Shown in pieces: positions 18,882-28,556 of a stretch of DNA of 64,000 nt; the stretch's first letter is position 1; each line of letters starts with the position of its first letter. Where the stretch lies: contig CALKIH010000047.1 in the NCBI GenBank assembly GCA_937995335.1, positions 1 through 64,000 on the forward strand, written 5' to 3'. The position numbers were made by a program, and so were the translations under genes. Below the pieces are notes generated by a model. That model searched no databases, was not told the DNA's origin, and saw nothing but the letters and a program-made list of their open reading frames with translations. Source of the stretch: UBA2357 sp002344625. Its GTDB lineage: Bacteria > Pseudomonadota > Gammaproteobacteria > Burkholderiales > Rhodocyclaceae.

Positions 18882-21110
18882 TCAGCTCGCCGGGCTGAGC
18901 TTGGCGACCGCGAGCAGCAGCCACTTGACGCCTTCGGTGCCGAAGTTGACCTGCACCCGCGCATCCGACCCGCCCCCCTCGGCCGAAACGATCACGCCCT
19001 GCCCGAAGCGCGGATGGGTGACCAGTTGCCCCACCCGCCAGCCGCCCGCCGATCGCTGCGTACTGGCAGCGGGCACCGCCGCCGCACGGCTCACCCGAGC
19101 ATCGCGGCCGGCGCCGAAGAACCCGCCGCCGCCCGTGCGCGCGTCCTGCGCGCGGGCACTCGGCGGCGTCAGCCATTTGGTCAGCCCCGCGGGAATCTCC
19201 TCGAGAAAGCGCGAGCGCAGGTTGTAGCGGGTCTGGCCGTGCAACATGCGGCTTTGTGCGAAGGAGAGGTAGAGCCGGGCGCGGGCGCGTGTGACCGCCA
19301 CATACATCAGACGCCGCTCCTCCTCCAGCCCTTCGGGCTCCAGCACACTGTTTTCGTGCGGAAACAAGCCTTCCTCGAGGCCGGATACGAACACCGCGTC
19401 GAACTCGAGCCCTTTCGCCGCATGCACCGTCATCAACTGGACCGCTTCGCTGCCCGCCTCGGCCTGATGATCCCCCGCCTCGAGCGACGCATGCGCCAGA
19501 AAATCCGCCAACAGCGCGTGCGCCTGGGCCAGCGCCTGCGTGTCGGCCCCCGACTCGGCCATGAAATTGGTTGCGGCGTTGATGAGTTCGTCCAGGTTCT
19601 CAAGCCGCTCCTGGCCTTCCTTTTCGCTCTTGTAGTGTGCCCGCAGGCCTGAAACGTCGAGCACATGATCGACGACCTCGGCGAGAGTCAGGCGCGCGGT
19701 GTCGTGGCGCAGCCTCTCCATCAGACTCACGAACTGCCCCAGCACGGCCCCGGGCTTGCCCCCGAGATGCGGCACCGTCGCGTACAGGCTCGTGTTCCAG
19801 GTGCGCGCGGCATCCTGCAAGGCCTCGATCGACCGCGCCCCGATGCCGCGGGTGGGAAAGTTGACGACCCGTGCGAACGCGGTGTCGTCATCCGGATTGG
19901 CGATCAGACGCAGATACGCGAGCGCATGCTTGATCTCCTGGCGCTCGAAGAAGCGCAGGCCGCCATACACGCGATACGCAATCCCGGCCGAGAACAATTG
20001 ATGCTCGAGCACCCGCGACTGCGCGTTGGAGCGATACAGCAGCGCGATGTCGGCGCGGCTGGCCCCTTCGCGCACCAGGGACTGGATCTCGTCGACGATC
20101 CAGCGCGCCTCGTCGCTGTCGGCGAAAGCCTCGAAAACCCGGATCGGCTCGCCCGCCCCCTGGTCGGTCCACAGGTTCTTGCCCAGACGCCCGCTGTTGT
20201 GGTGGATGACGGCGTTGGCCGCGTCCAGGATGTTGCCCTGCGAGCGGTAGTTCTGCTCCAGCCGGATCACATTGCCGACCTTGAACTCGCGCTCGAAGTC
20301 GCGCATGTTGCCGATCTCGGCGCCGCGAAAACGGTAGATCGACTGATCGTCGTCGCCGACGCAGAACAGGCAGGCCCCGCCCGGCCGCCCATCGTCTGCC
20401 AGCAGCTTCAGCCAACGGTACTGGAGCCGGTTGGTATCCTGGAATTCATCGACCAGGATATGGCGAAAACGGCGCTGATAGTGCTGCCGGATCGGCTCGT
20501 TGCGCTCCAGCAGCTCATGGGTGCGCAGCAACAGCTCGGCGAAGTCGACCACCGATTCGCGCTGGCACTGGGCCTCGTACTCCTGATACAACTCGACGCG
20601 CCGGCGGGTATGCTCATCCCAGGCATCGACCGCTGCCGGGCGGATGCCGGCTTCCTTCTGCGCATTGATGAAATGCTGCAGCTCGCGCGGCGGAAATTTT
20701 TCGTCATCGACGTTCAGCGTCTTGAGCAGACGCTTGATCGCCGCCAGTTGATCCGACGAATCGAGGATCTGGAACAGCTGCGGCAAGCCGGCATCGCGGC
20801 AGTGGGCACGTAACAAACGATTGCATAAACCATGGAAGGTGCCGACCCACATTGCGCGCGCCGAGCGGGCCTGTGCGGTCGGCAGCAGCGTGGCCAGGCG
20901 CGCGAGCATCTCCTTCGCCGCCTTGTTGGTGAAGGTCACGGCCATCAGCCCGTGCGGATCGAGCTGGCCGGTATGCACCAGCCAGGCAATGCGCGTGGTC
21001 AGCACCCGCGTCTTGCCGGAGCCGGCGCCGGCGAGTATCAGCGCGTGCTGCGGCGGCAGCGTAACGGCCTGAAGTTGTTCGGTATTGAGGTTTGCAAGCA
21101 GATCGGACAT
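18882..21110 (-). CDS. uvrD: UvrD-type 3'-5' DNA helicase
   Basis: Superfamily 1A helicase for nucleotide-excision and mismatch repair. The 742-residue protein has the Q-motif LNTEQLQAV, Walker A AGAGSGKTR (27-35), the DEFQDTN Walker B and VGDDDQSIYRFRGA. A C-terminal Tudor-like domain (THPRFGQGVIVSAEGGG onward) favours UvrD/PcrA over Rep. The minus-strand sequence AGGAG-ATGTG-ATG supports the ATG at 21110 instead of the GTG three bases earlier. An Ala/Gly/Arg-rich linker separates the helicase core from the C-terminal domain. Confidence 0.94.
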   Translation of the reverse strand: MSDLLANLNTEQLQAVTLPPQHALILAGAGSGKTRVLTTRIAWLVHTGQLDPHGLMAVTFTNKAAKEMLARLATLLPTAQARSARAMWVGTFHGLCNRLLRAHCRDAGLPQLFQILDSSDQLAAIKRLLKTLNVDDEKFPPRELQHFINAQKEAGIRPAAVDAWDEHTRRRVELYQEYEAQCQRESVVDFAELLLRTHELLERNEPIRQHYQRRFRHILVDEFQDTNRLQYRWLKLLADDGRPGGACLFCVGDDDQSIYRFRGAEIGNMRDFEREFKVGNVIRLEQNYRSQGNILDAANAVIHHNSGRLGKNLWTDQGAGEPIRVFEAFADSDEARWIVDEIQSLVREGASRADIALLYRSNAQSRVLEHQLFSAGIAYRVYGGLRFFERQEIKHALAYLRLIANPDDDTAFARVVNFPTRGIGARSIEALQDAARTWNTSLYATVPHLGGKPGAVLGQFVSLMERLRHDTARLTLAEVVDHVLDVSGLRAHYKSEKEGQERLENLDELINAATNFMAESGADTQALAQAHALLADFLAHASLEAGDHQAEAGSEAVQLMTVHAAKGLEFDAVFVSGLEEGLFPHENSVLEPEGLEEERRLMYVAVTRARARLYLSFAQSRMLHGQTRYNLRSRFLEEIPAGLTKWLTPPSARAQDARTGGGGFFGAGRDARVSRAAAVPAASTQRSAGGWRVGQLVTHPRFGQGVIVSAEGGGSDARVQVNFGTEGVKWLLLAVAKLSPAS

Positions 21111-21409
21111 CACATCTCCTGGTGGTGCCCGATTTTAACCGGCCCAGCCCCCGGCGCAGTGCCGCAGGTGCCCTTCGCGTAGTGTTGCATCATTGCAACA
21201 GGGTGCTTGATTGTCGAGAATCGATGGTCTAACTTTGAGTTGTGCACTGCAATAAATCGGGAACTAATTCACAGGATGTGATCTCGAAACCCCGTAGAAT
21301 CCGACAAAAATGGATATTGCACCGCACTAACAGCGCCACACCAAACACGTCGTCCCACAAAGTCGGCGGGCGCACTACGGAGTTCAACCGAACTTCAAGG
21401 AGAAAAAAG
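21111..21409. promoter_or_regulatory. Intergenic promoter/operator region upstream of the 108-aa gene
   Basis: 299 bases between the divergent uvrD and a small gene. It contains a perfect 7-base inverted repeat, TGTTGCA (21183-21189) and TGCAACA (21194-21200), with a four-base spacer, which looks like an operator. A TAGAAT -10-like hexamer at 21295-21300 would give a leader of about 100 bases for the small gene. The region is less G+C-rich than its surroundings. Confidence 0.4.
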
Positions 21410-21736
21410 ATGATGAAGACCCCCAAACTACTCCCTTGGTTTGCCCGCAAGGCGGGCGTCTCCGAAGAACGCGCCGCGGTGCTGTGGCGCAAGGCGGTGC
21501 GTCAGGCGACAGCCGAAACCGGCTGGGTGGGCAATGCCGAATACTGGGGCGAGGCCATGAGCAATTTCCTGCGCCTGCTCGAAGAGGAGCAGACCACGTT
21601 TTGCGCGCCCCGCATGACGCCCTACATCCGCAGCAACAATCGCCTGTGGCGCCTGCCGCTGATCGCACTCGAGCTGATGGTCAATGCCTCGGCCAAAACC
21701 AAGCGTGACCATTGGTCGTCGCGCCGCGCAGCCTAA
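21410..21736 (+). CDS. Conserved-looking small protein of unknown function
   Basis: Encodes 108 residues starting MMKTPKLLPWFARKAG. The start is decided by a strong AAGGAG at 21397-21402, seven bases before the ATG. No signal peptide or membrane segment is visible; the protein is basic, Trp-rich (six Trp) and probably mostly helical. The N-terminal part (PWFARKAGVSEERAAVLW) resembles a small helical DNA- or protein-binding fold, but no family is recognised. It is monocistronic: its own promoter-like region lies upstream and a strong terminator follows. Codon use is like that of neighbouring genes. Confidence 0.8.
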   Translation: MMKTPKLLPWFARKAGVSEERAAVLWRKAVRQATAETGWVGNAEYWGEAMSNFLRLLEEEQTTFCAPRMTPYIRSNNRLWRLPLIALELMVNASAKTKRDHWSSRRAA

Positions 21737-21783
21737 GCCCAACCGAATTCCCGTCTCCCTCCCTCTCCTTCACTGGAGATTTC

Positions 21784-21814
21784 GCACCCGGCCTCAAACC
21801 GGGTGCTTTTTTTT
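21784..21814 (+). terminator. Rho-independent terminator
   Basis: A perfect 8-base stem GCACCCGG/CCGGGTGC (21784-21791 and 21799-21806) with a 7-base loop is followed by eight T. It ends the transcript of the 108-residue gene and insulates leuS. Confidence 0.92.
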
Positions 21815-21856
21815 GCCTCCCGATGGGGGTGGCGGAATCGACACCCGGCTTGACGC

Positions 21857-21862
21857 TATAAT
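21857..21862 (+). promoter_or_regulatory. Consensus -10 hexamer upstream of leuS
   Basis: TATAAT, a perfect -10, lies 37 bases before the leuS ATG and after the terminator. No good -35 is seen at the usual spacing (a TTGACG directly abuts it). Confidence 0.45.
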
Positions 21863-21898
21863 TCGCGGTCTACTTCAAGCCGGACGCGAACCCCCGCC

Positions 21899-24520
21899 AT
21901 GCAGGACAAATACCTACCCGCCGACATCGAATCCGCTTCCCAGGCGCACTGGAACAGGGCCGACGCCTTCAAGGTCGGCGAAGATCCGACCAAGCCGAAG
22001 TATTACTGCCTGAGCATGTTCCCGTACCCGTCGGGCAAACTCCACATGGGGCATGTGCGCAACTATACGATCGGTGACGTGCTAGCGCGCTACAACCGCA
22101 TGCGCGGCTACAACGTACTGCAACCCATGGGCTGGGACGCGTTCGGCATGCCAGCCGAGAATGCCGCGATCCAGAACAACGTTGCACCGGCCAAATGGAC
22201 CTACGCGAACATCGACTACATGCGCACCCAGCTGCAACGTCTGGGCTTCGCAATCGACTGGTCGCGCGAACTGGCGACCTGCAGTCCCGACTACTACCGC
22301 TGGGAGCAGTGGCTGTTCACCCGTCTGTTCGAAAAAGGCCTGATCTACAAGAAGCTTGGCGCGGTGAATTGGGACCCGGTCGACCAGACCGTACTGGCCA
22401 ACGAGCAGGTGATCGAAGGCCGCGGCTGGCGCAGTGGCGCGCTGGTGGAAAAGCGCGAGATCCCGATGTACTACATGAAGATCACCGCCTATGCCGACGA
22501 ACTGCTCGACGCCCTCGACGGACTGCCGGGCTGGCCCGAACAGGTCAAGCTCATGCAGAAGAACTGGATCGGACGCTCCGAGGGGGTCGAGATCCACTTT
22601 CCGTACGACCTGTCGACGGTTGGCCGATCGGGCGTGCTCAAGGTGTTCACGACCCGTGCCGACACCCTGATGGGCGCGACCTACGTCGCCGTCGCGGCCG
22701 AGCATCCGCTCGCCGAACTGGCCGCCGCAGGCAACCCCGAACTGGCCGCATTCGTGGAGGAATGCAAGCATGGCGGCGTGGCCGAAGCCGATCTCGCCAC
22801 GATGGAGAAGAAGGGGTTCGCGACTGGCTTGCGGGTCGTACATCCGCTGACCGGCGAATTCCTGCCGGTGTGGGTCGCCAACTACGTGCTGATGGGCTAC
22901 GGGGAAGGCGCGGTCATGGCCGTTCCGGCCCATGACGAACGCGATTTCGCCTTCGCCACCCGTTACCGCCTGCCGATTCGCCGGGTGATCCGTTCGACCC
23001 GCGACGCCTACGAGGACACGACCGCCCCTTGGCAGGACGCCTACGCCGAACAGGGCCGGCTGGTGAACTCCGGCGCCTACGACGGCCTTCACTTTCAGGA
23101 CGCGGTCGACGCGATCGCCGCAGCTCTCGACGAACGCGGCCTGGGTCTGAAGCGTATTCAGTACCGCCTGCGCGACTGGGGCATCTCGCGCCAGCGCTAC
23201 TGGGGCTGCCCGATTCCGATGATCCACTGCCCCGACTGCGGCGACGTGCCGGTGCCCGACGCGGACCTGCCGGTGATCCTGCCCGAGGACGTCGAGATCA
23301 CCGGCCGCGGCTCGCCACTGGCGCGCATGGCCTCGTTCTACGAATGCAGTTGCCCGCGCTGCGGCAAACCGGCGCGGCGCGAAACCGACACCATGGACAC
23401 GTTCGTGGAGTCGTCGTGGTATTTCATGCGCTACGCCTGCGCCGACAACGACACGGCCATGGTCGATCCGCGGGTGAACTACTGGGCGCCGGTCGATCAA
23501 TACATCGGCGGCATCGAGCATGCGATCCTGCATCTGCTGTATTCGCGCTTCTTCACCCGCGCGATGCGCGATTGCGGCCTGACGAACATCTCCGAACCCT
23601 TCACCCAGCTCTTGACGCAGGGCATGGTGGTCGCCGAAACCTACTACCGCGACCTCGACGGCGGCAAGAAGCAATGGATCAACCCGGCCGATGTCAGGGT
23701 CGAACGCGACGAGAAGGGCCGGATCGTGGCCGCCGTGCTTGCGGCAGATGGCGCGCCGGTGATCATCGGCGGCACCGAGAAGATGTCGAAGTCGAAAAAC
23801 AACGGCGTCGATCCGCAATCACTGGTCGATCAGTACGGCGCCGACACGGCGCGCTTCTTCATCATCTTCGCCGCATCGCCCGATCAGCAGCTCGAATGGT
23901 CGGACTCGGGGGTGGAAGGCGCCTACCGCTTTCTGCGCCGGGTCTGGAACTTCGGGCATGGCTTCGCCACCGAGGTCAGGCCTGCCCTGCCGGCCCGGCG
24001 CGCACTGGCCACCACCGCCCTGCCGGACACGCTCGCCGCGAGCCGGCGAGAGGTGCACGTCCATCTGCGCCAGGCCAACTACGACCTTGGCAAGCACCAG
24101 TTCAATACGGTCGCCTCGGCCACGATGAAGATCCTCAACGCCCTCGAGAAGGCGCCGCGCGACGACCGGGCGGCGCATGCAGAAGTGATCGAGGAGGGGC
24201 TGTCGATCCTGCTGCGGGTACTTGCGCCGATCGCGCCGCACATCACCCATGCGCTGTGGCATGAGTGCGGCTTCAGCGGCGACATCATCGCGGCCGCCTG
24301 GCCCGAACCCAGCGAAGACGCACTGCGCCAGGACCAGATCGAGCTCACGCTACAGGTCAACGGCAAATTGCGCGGCCATGTCGCGGTCGCCGCCGACGCC
24401 TCGGCGTCCGACATCGAAGCCGCAGCGCTGGCCAGCGAAGCCGCCGTGCGCTTCATGGATGGCAAGCCACCACGCAAGGTCGTCGTCGTGCCGGGCCGGC
24501 TTGTCAATATCGTGGTCTAG
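21899..24520 (+). CDS. leuS: Leucyl-tRNA synthetase
   Basis: Charges tRNA-Leu. The 873-residue class I enzyme has HMGH at 49-52 within YPSGKLHMGHVRNY, KMSKS at 628-632, and the CP1 editing domain between (about 225-410; the threonine-rich stretch near LKVFTTRADTLMGAT and the LMGYGEGAVMAVPAHDERD segment). The ATG at 21899 matches the family start (MQDKYLPADIE). It begins an apparent operon with lptE 9 bases downstream and then holA, an order common in proteobacteria. Confidence 0.97.
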   Translation: MQDKYLPADIESASQAHWNRADAFKVGEDPTKPKYYCLSMFPYPSGKLHMGHVRNYTIGDVLARYNRMRGYNVLQPMGWDAFGMPAENAAIQNNVAPAKWTYANIDYMRTQLQRLGFAIDWSRELATCSPDYYRWEQWLFTRLFEKGLIYKKLGAVNWDPVDQTVLANEQVIEGRGWRSGALVEKREIPMYYMKITAYADELLDALDGLPGWPEQVKLMQKNWIGRSEGVEIHFPYDLSTVGRSGVLKVFTTRADTLMGATYVAVAAEHPLAELAAAGNPELAAFVEECKHGGVAEADLATMEKKGFATGLRVVHPLTGEFLPVWVANYVLMGYGEGAVMAVPAHDERDFAFATRYRLPIRRVIRSTRDAYEDTTAPWQDAYAEQGRLVNSGAYDGLHFQDAVDAIAAALDERGLGLKRIQYRLRDWGISRQRYWGCPIPMIHCPDCGDVPVPDADLPVILPEDVEITGRGSPLARMASFYECSCPRCGKPARRETDTMDTFVESSWYFMRYACADNDTAMVDPRVNYWAPVDQYIGGIEHAILHLLYSRFFTRAMRDCGLTNISEPFTQLLTQGMVVAETYYRDLDGGKKQWINPADVRVERDEKGRIVAAVLAADGAPVIIGGTEKMSKSKNNGVDPQSLVDQYGADTARFFIIFAASPDQQLEWSDSGVEGAYRFLRRVWNFGHGFATEVRPALPARRALATTALPDTLAASRREVHVHLRQANYDLGKHQFNTVASATMKILNALEKAPRDDRAAHAEVIEEGLSILLRVLAPIAPHITHALWHECGFSGDIIAAAWPEPSEDALRQDQIELTLQVNGKLRGHVAVAADASASDIEAAALASEAAVRFMDGKPPRKVVVVPGRLVNIVV

Positions 24521-24529
24521 GACGGCGAA

Positions 24530-25039
24530 ATGTCTGCAAACCTTGCCCGTCGCGGCCTCCTCGCCGGTCTCGGCACCCTGCTGGTGGCGACACTCGCGGG
24601 TGGCTGCGGATTTCGCATGCGCGGCCCGCGCCCGCTCGCCTTCAAGACCCTCTATGTCGGCCTTGATGCCAATTCGGAGCTTGGCAGCGCGCTGCGCCGC
24701 CGCGTCCTGACGAGCGGCACCACCGTCGTGGTCGACGACCCCGCCACGGCGGACGCCCGGCTCGAAGTGCTGCAGAACAGCCGCGATCGCGAGATCCTGA
24801 CACTGTCGTCGGCGGGCACGGTGCGCGAGTACCTCCTCACCCTGACGATCCGCTTTCGTCTGGTGGCCCGCTCCGGCGAGGAGCTCCTGGCGCCGGTCAC
24901 GCTGTCGGTGCGGCGCGACTACAATTTCGCCGACGCCCAGATCATCGCCAAGGAACGCGAGGAAGCGCTGCTATTTCGCGACATGGAAAACGATCTGCTG
25001 CAACAGGTCATGGACCGGCTCGCCACGGTTGCACCGTGA
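24530..25039 (+). CDS. lptE: LPS-assembly lipoprotein LptE
   Basis: Outer-membrane lipoprotein that plugs the LptD barrel and helps insert lipopolysaccharide. The 169-residue product has a lipoprotein signal with lipobox LAGGC (Cys26) followed by GFRMRG, typical of LptE/RlpB, and the middle region with IRFRLVARSGEELL. It sits between leuS and holA, its conserved place, and its stop overlaps the holA GTG start. Confidence 0.93.
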   Translation: MSANLARRGLLAGLGTLLVATLAGGCGFRMRGPRPLAFKTLYVGLDANSELGSALRRRVLTSGTTVVVDDPATADARLEVLQNSRDREILTLSSAGTVREYLLTLTIRFRLVARSGEELLAPVTLSVRRDYNFADAQIIAKEREEALLFRDMENDLLQQVMDRLATVAP

Positions 25040-26043
25040 TCCTGCGCCCGGAACAACTTGCCCCGCATCTCGGGCAGGCACTTGCTCCGCTGTATGTGTT
25101 GCACGGCAACGAGCCCTTGCTGGTGCTCGAAGCCGCCGATGCGATCCGCTCGGCGGCCCGGCACCAGGGCTTCGACGAGCGGGAAACGCTCGTGAGCGGC
25201 CAGGGCTTCCGCTGGGACAGCGTGTTCATGGCAGCCGGCAACGTTTCGCTGTTCGGTTCGAACAAGCTGATCGATCTGCGCATACCCAGCGGCAAGCCAG
25301 GGCGCGAGGGGGGTGAGGCACTGCAGCGCTATGTGAAGCAGGTGCATGCCGGCACGCTGACCCTGATCACGCTTCCGGGGCTGGATTGGCAGACCCGCAA
25401 GACCGCTTGGTTCAAGGCGCTCGAAGAGGCCGGCGTCGCGATTGAGCTCAACGCGCCCCCGCGGGAGCACCTGCCCGGATGGATCGCCGAACGCCTAGCC
25501 CGGCAGAGGCAGTCGGCCGGGGCGGACGGACTCGTGTTCATCGCGGATCATGTCGAAGGCAATCTGCTCGCCGCGCACCAGGAAATCCTCAAGCTCGCCC
25601 TGCTCCATCCCGAAGGCGCCTTGACCCTCAAAGCCATTCAGGAAGCCGTGCTCAACGTCGCCCGCTACGACCTCGATATGCTCCGCGAAGCGCTGCTCGA
25701 CGCGGACCCGGCACGTTGCGTGCGCATCCTCGAGGGCCTGCGCGCGGAAGCGGCCGCCCCGCCACTGGTTCTGTGGACCGTCGCCAACGAGATCCGCACC
25801 CTGGCCAGCCTGCGCGCCGGGCTCGACGCCGGCGCGTCGCTGTCCGACCTGTTTCGCACCGAACGCATTTTCGACGAGCAGCGCAAACGCAAGCTGCAAC
25901 AGCGCCTGCCACGGCTCGGGCGCAACGCGCTCGCGGCGGCGCTGCTGCATGCGGCCCGTGTCGACCGCATCGTCAAGGGCATTGCGAGCGGCGACGCATG
26001 GGACGAGTTGCTGCGTCTCGGCCTGCGCATCGCGCGAAAATAG
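25036..26043 (+). CDS. holA: DNA polymerase III delta subunit
   Basis: The clamp-loader subunit that opens the beta ring. The 335-residue protein begins at a GTG (25036) overlapping the lptE stop (GTGA). Family features are the N-terminal LAPLYVLHGNEPLLVLEAAD, in place of a functional Walker A, the LPGLDWQTRKTAWFKAL segment and the helical C-terminal collar with FDEQRKRKLQQRLPRLG. It is coupled translationally to lptE. Confidence 0.94.
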   Translation: MILRPEQLAPHLGQALAPLYVLHGNEPLLVLEAADAIRSAARHQGFDERETLVSGQGFRWDSVFMAAGNVSLFGSNKLIDLRIPSGKPGREGGEALQRYVKQVHAGTLTLITLPGLDWQTRKTAWFKALEEAGVAIELNAPPREHLPGWIAERLARQRQSAGADGLVFIADHVEGNLLAAHQEILKLALLHPEGALTLKAIQEAVLNVARYDLDMLREALLDADPARCVRILEGLRAEAAAPPLVLWTVANEIRTLASLRAGLDAGASLSDLFRTERIFDEQRKRKLQQRLPRLGRNALAAALLHAARVDRIVKGIASGDAWDELLRLGLRIARK

Positions 26044-26135
26044 CCGCGGCACAGCGTCTCGCCTGCTGCGCGATCGCCTTCGATGTCGTATATTTACAGA
26101 CCCATCGAGTCACTCTGCGCACTACCCCGAACATC

Positions 26136-27413
26136 ATGGACATAGAGCTCTACATGCAGCGTCTCGGTCGCCAGGCCCGCGAAGCCTCGCGCGTGCTGGC
26201 GGCGGCCTCGTCACAGGCCAAGAATGCGGCCCTGCTGGCCATGGCGGCCGAAATCCGGCGCCAGCGCGACGATCTGCTCGCGGCCAACGCGCGTGACCTC
26301 GACGAAGCCCGCACCGCCGGACTCGACGCCGCGATGATCGACCGCCTGACGCTCAGCCCGAAAGGCATCGAGGCCATCGCAGCCGGACTCGAACAGGTCG
26401 CCGCCCTGCCCGATCCGGTCGGCGAGATCACCGACCTCAAGCGCCGCCCGTCCGGCATTCAGGTGGGCAAGATGCGGGTGCCGCTCGGGGTGATCGGGAT
26501 CATCTACGAAGCGCGCCCCAACGTGACCGCGGATGCGGCCGCCCTGTGCCTGAAGTCGGGCAACGCCGCGATTCTGCGCGGCGGCAAGGAGGCGCTGCAC
26601 TGCAACCAGGCGATCGCCGCGTGCGTACGGGCGGGACTCGCAGCGGCCGGCCTGCCGGAAACCTCGGTGCAGGTCATCGAGACCACCGACCGCGCCGCCG
26701 TCGGCCAGCTGATCACGATGCCCGAATTCGTCGACGTCATCGTGCCGCGCGGCGGCAAGGGCTTGATCGAGCGGATTTCACGAGAGGCGCGGGTGCCGGT
26801 CATCAAGCATCTGGACGGAAACTGTCACGTTTATGTCGACGACGACGCCGATCCGGCCAAGGTCGTCCCGATCGTCGAAAACGCCAAGACGCAGCGTTAT
26901 GGCACCTGCAACACCGCCGAATCCTTGCTGCTGGCGGAGTCGGTGGCGGCGCGCCATCTGCCGGAGATCGGGCGGATGCTGGCCGGGCATGGCGTAGAGA
27001 TGCGTACCTGCCCGACCGCCGGCGCACTGCTGCGCGATGCCGGCGTCCCCGCCAGTCTGCTGACGGCCGCCGTAGCGGCCGACTGGAGCGAGGAGTACCT
27101 GGCCCCCGTCATTTCGATCAAGGTCGTGGCCGACCTCGATGCCGCGATCGCGCATATCAACACCTATAGTTCGGGCCATACCGAAGCGATCATCACCGAG
27201 AACTACACGCGCGCACTGCGCTTTCTGCGCGAAGTCGACTCGGCATCCGTCATGGTGAATGCGTCGACGCGCTTTGCCGACGGATTCGAGTATGGCTTGG
27301 GCGCGGAGATCGGAATCTCGACCGACAAGATCCATGCGCGCGGTCCCGTGGGACTGGAGGGCCTGACCAGCCAGAAATGGATCGTGCTGGGCAACGGTGA
27401 AACCCGCGCATAG
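26136..27413 (+). CDS. proA: Gamma-glutamyl phosphate reductase
   Basis: Second step of proline synthesis: reduces gamma-glutamyl phosphate to glutamate semialdehyde with NADPH. The 425-residue aldehyde-dehydrogenase-fold protein has the catalytic Cys258 in YGTCNTAES and the strongly conserved IPLGVIGIIYEARPNVT-type segment after residue 105 (here VPLGVIGIIYEARP). The ATG at 26136 (MDIELYMQRLG) is preceded by 92 non-coding bases after holA. No proB is adjacent. Confidence 0.96.
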   Translation: MDIELYMQRLGRQAREASRVLAAASSQAKNAALLAMAAEIRRQRDDLLAANARDLDEARTAGLDAAMIDRLTLSPKGIEAIAAGLEQVAALPDPVGEITDLKRRPSGIQVGKMRVPLGVIGIIYEARPNVTADAAALCLKSGNAAILRGGKEALHCNQAIAACVRAGLAAAGLPETSVQVIETTDRAAVGQLITMPEFVDVIVPRGGKGLIERISREARVPVIKHLDGNCHVYVDDDADPAKVVPIVENAKTQRYGTCNTAESLLLAESVAARHLPEIGRMLAGHGVEMRTCPTAGALLRDAGVPASLLTAAVAADWSEEYLAPVISIKVVADLDAAIAHINTYSSGHTEAIITENYTRALRFLREVDSASVMVNASTRFADGFEYGLGAEIGISTDKIHARGPVGLEGLTSQKWIVLGNGETRA

Positions 27414-27489
27414 GCGCACCGACTGCGCAAACGCATCGATCCTCGCCAGCTCGACACGCGCCCGACACCAACCCGGCTGAAGCACTGCA

Positions 27490-28410
27490 ATGAGCGCCGC
27501 CATCGAGCACACCCTGGACGAAGTGACGCGTGCCGGGCTCGACGAATTCTGCGATGCGTTGTGGCTGGAGGATGGACTCGCGCGCAACACCATCGCCAGT
27601 TATCGCCTCGACCTTGCCCTGTTCGCCAAATTTCTGGGGCCCACCGGCACGCACCTCGCCACCGCCACCGAAACCGACCTGAAGCGCTACCTGGCCGACT
27701 TCAGCCGGCGCTCGAAACCGGCCAGCCAGCGCCGCCTGATGGCGACCTGGCGCCGCTACTACCACTGGCAGATCGCCCGGGGGCGGATTGCACTCGACCC
27801 GACCGCGCGCATCGATCCCCCGACAGCCACACAGCGCTTCCCCAAAACACTGAGCGAGGCACAGGTCGAGACATTGCTTGCCGCCCCCGACCCGGGCACC
27901 GACCGCGGCATGCGCGACAAGGCGATGCTCGAGACCTTGTACGCGACCGGGATGCGGGTGTCGGAGCTCGTGGGATTGAAACTGTTCGAGACCGACCTGC
28001 GGCAGGGGGTCGTGCGGATCATCGGAAAAGGCGACAAGGAGCGCCTGGTGCCGCTCGGCGAAATGGCCATCGGCACGATCGAAACCTATCTGCGGGAGGC
28101 CAGACCGAACCTGCTGGCAGGCCGCCGCTCCGACCATGTCTTCCTCACCCGCCTCGGCTCCGGAATGTCGCGCGAAATGTTCTGGCGCATCGTGAAGCAA
28201 CATGGCGTCGAAGCCGGCATTGCGCAGGAGCGGCTGTCACCCCATGTATTGCGCCATGCCTTTGCGACCCATCTGATCAACCACGGCGCGGACCTCCGGG
28301 TGGTGCAGATGCTCCTTGGGCATGCCGACATTTCGACCACCCAGATCTACACCCACGTGGCGCGAGAGCGCCTCAAGGCCTTGCACAGCCGCCACCATCC
28401 GCGCGCCTGA
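27490..28410 (+). CDS. xerD: Site-specific tyrosine recombinase XerD
   Basis: Resolves chromosome dimers at dif together with XerC. The 306-residue protein has the SAM-like N-terminal domain (about 10-100) and a complete catalytic set: R156 (TGMRVSEL), K180 (GKGDKERLVPLG), H252 and R255 (HVLRHAFATHL), H278 (LLGHADISTTQIYTHV) and the nucleophile Y287. Length and motifs match chromosomal XerD more than a phage integrase, and no att-like repeats or phage genes are near. Confidence 0.94.
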   Translation: MSAAIEHTLDEVTRAGLDEFCDALWLEDGLARNTIASYRLDLALFAKFLGPTGTHLATATETDLKRYLADFSRRSKPASQRRLMATWRRYYHWQIARGRIALDPTARIDPPTATQRFPKTLSEAQVETLLAAPDPGTDRGMRDKAMLETLYATGMRVSELVGLKLFETDLRQGVVRIIGKGDKERLVPLGEMAIGTIETYLREARPNLLAGRRSDHVFLTRLGSGMSREMFWRIVKQHGVEAGIAQERLSPHVLRHAFATHLINHGADLRVVQMLLGHADISTTQIYTHVARERLKALHSRHHPRA

Positions 28411-28556
28411 ACCGTGAAACCCACATGGTGCCGGCCATGCTTCAGCCGGCGTGGAACAATCGCGACACCGTGCCCGAATACCCACGGCAAACCTATTCGA
28501 ACGGCGCCGAATGCCCGCAACGAACGCGTCCGGCGCCCCGTTTACGGAGTGAAAAC

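Noticed and set aside
22082..23818. 578-residue minus-strand open frame opposite leuS
   Set aside because: Antisense shadow of leuS without recognisable domains.
27490..28410. Tyrosine recombinase as a sign of an integrated element
   Set aside because: Length and motifs fit chromosomal XerD; no att repeats, phage genes or tRNA are adjacent.
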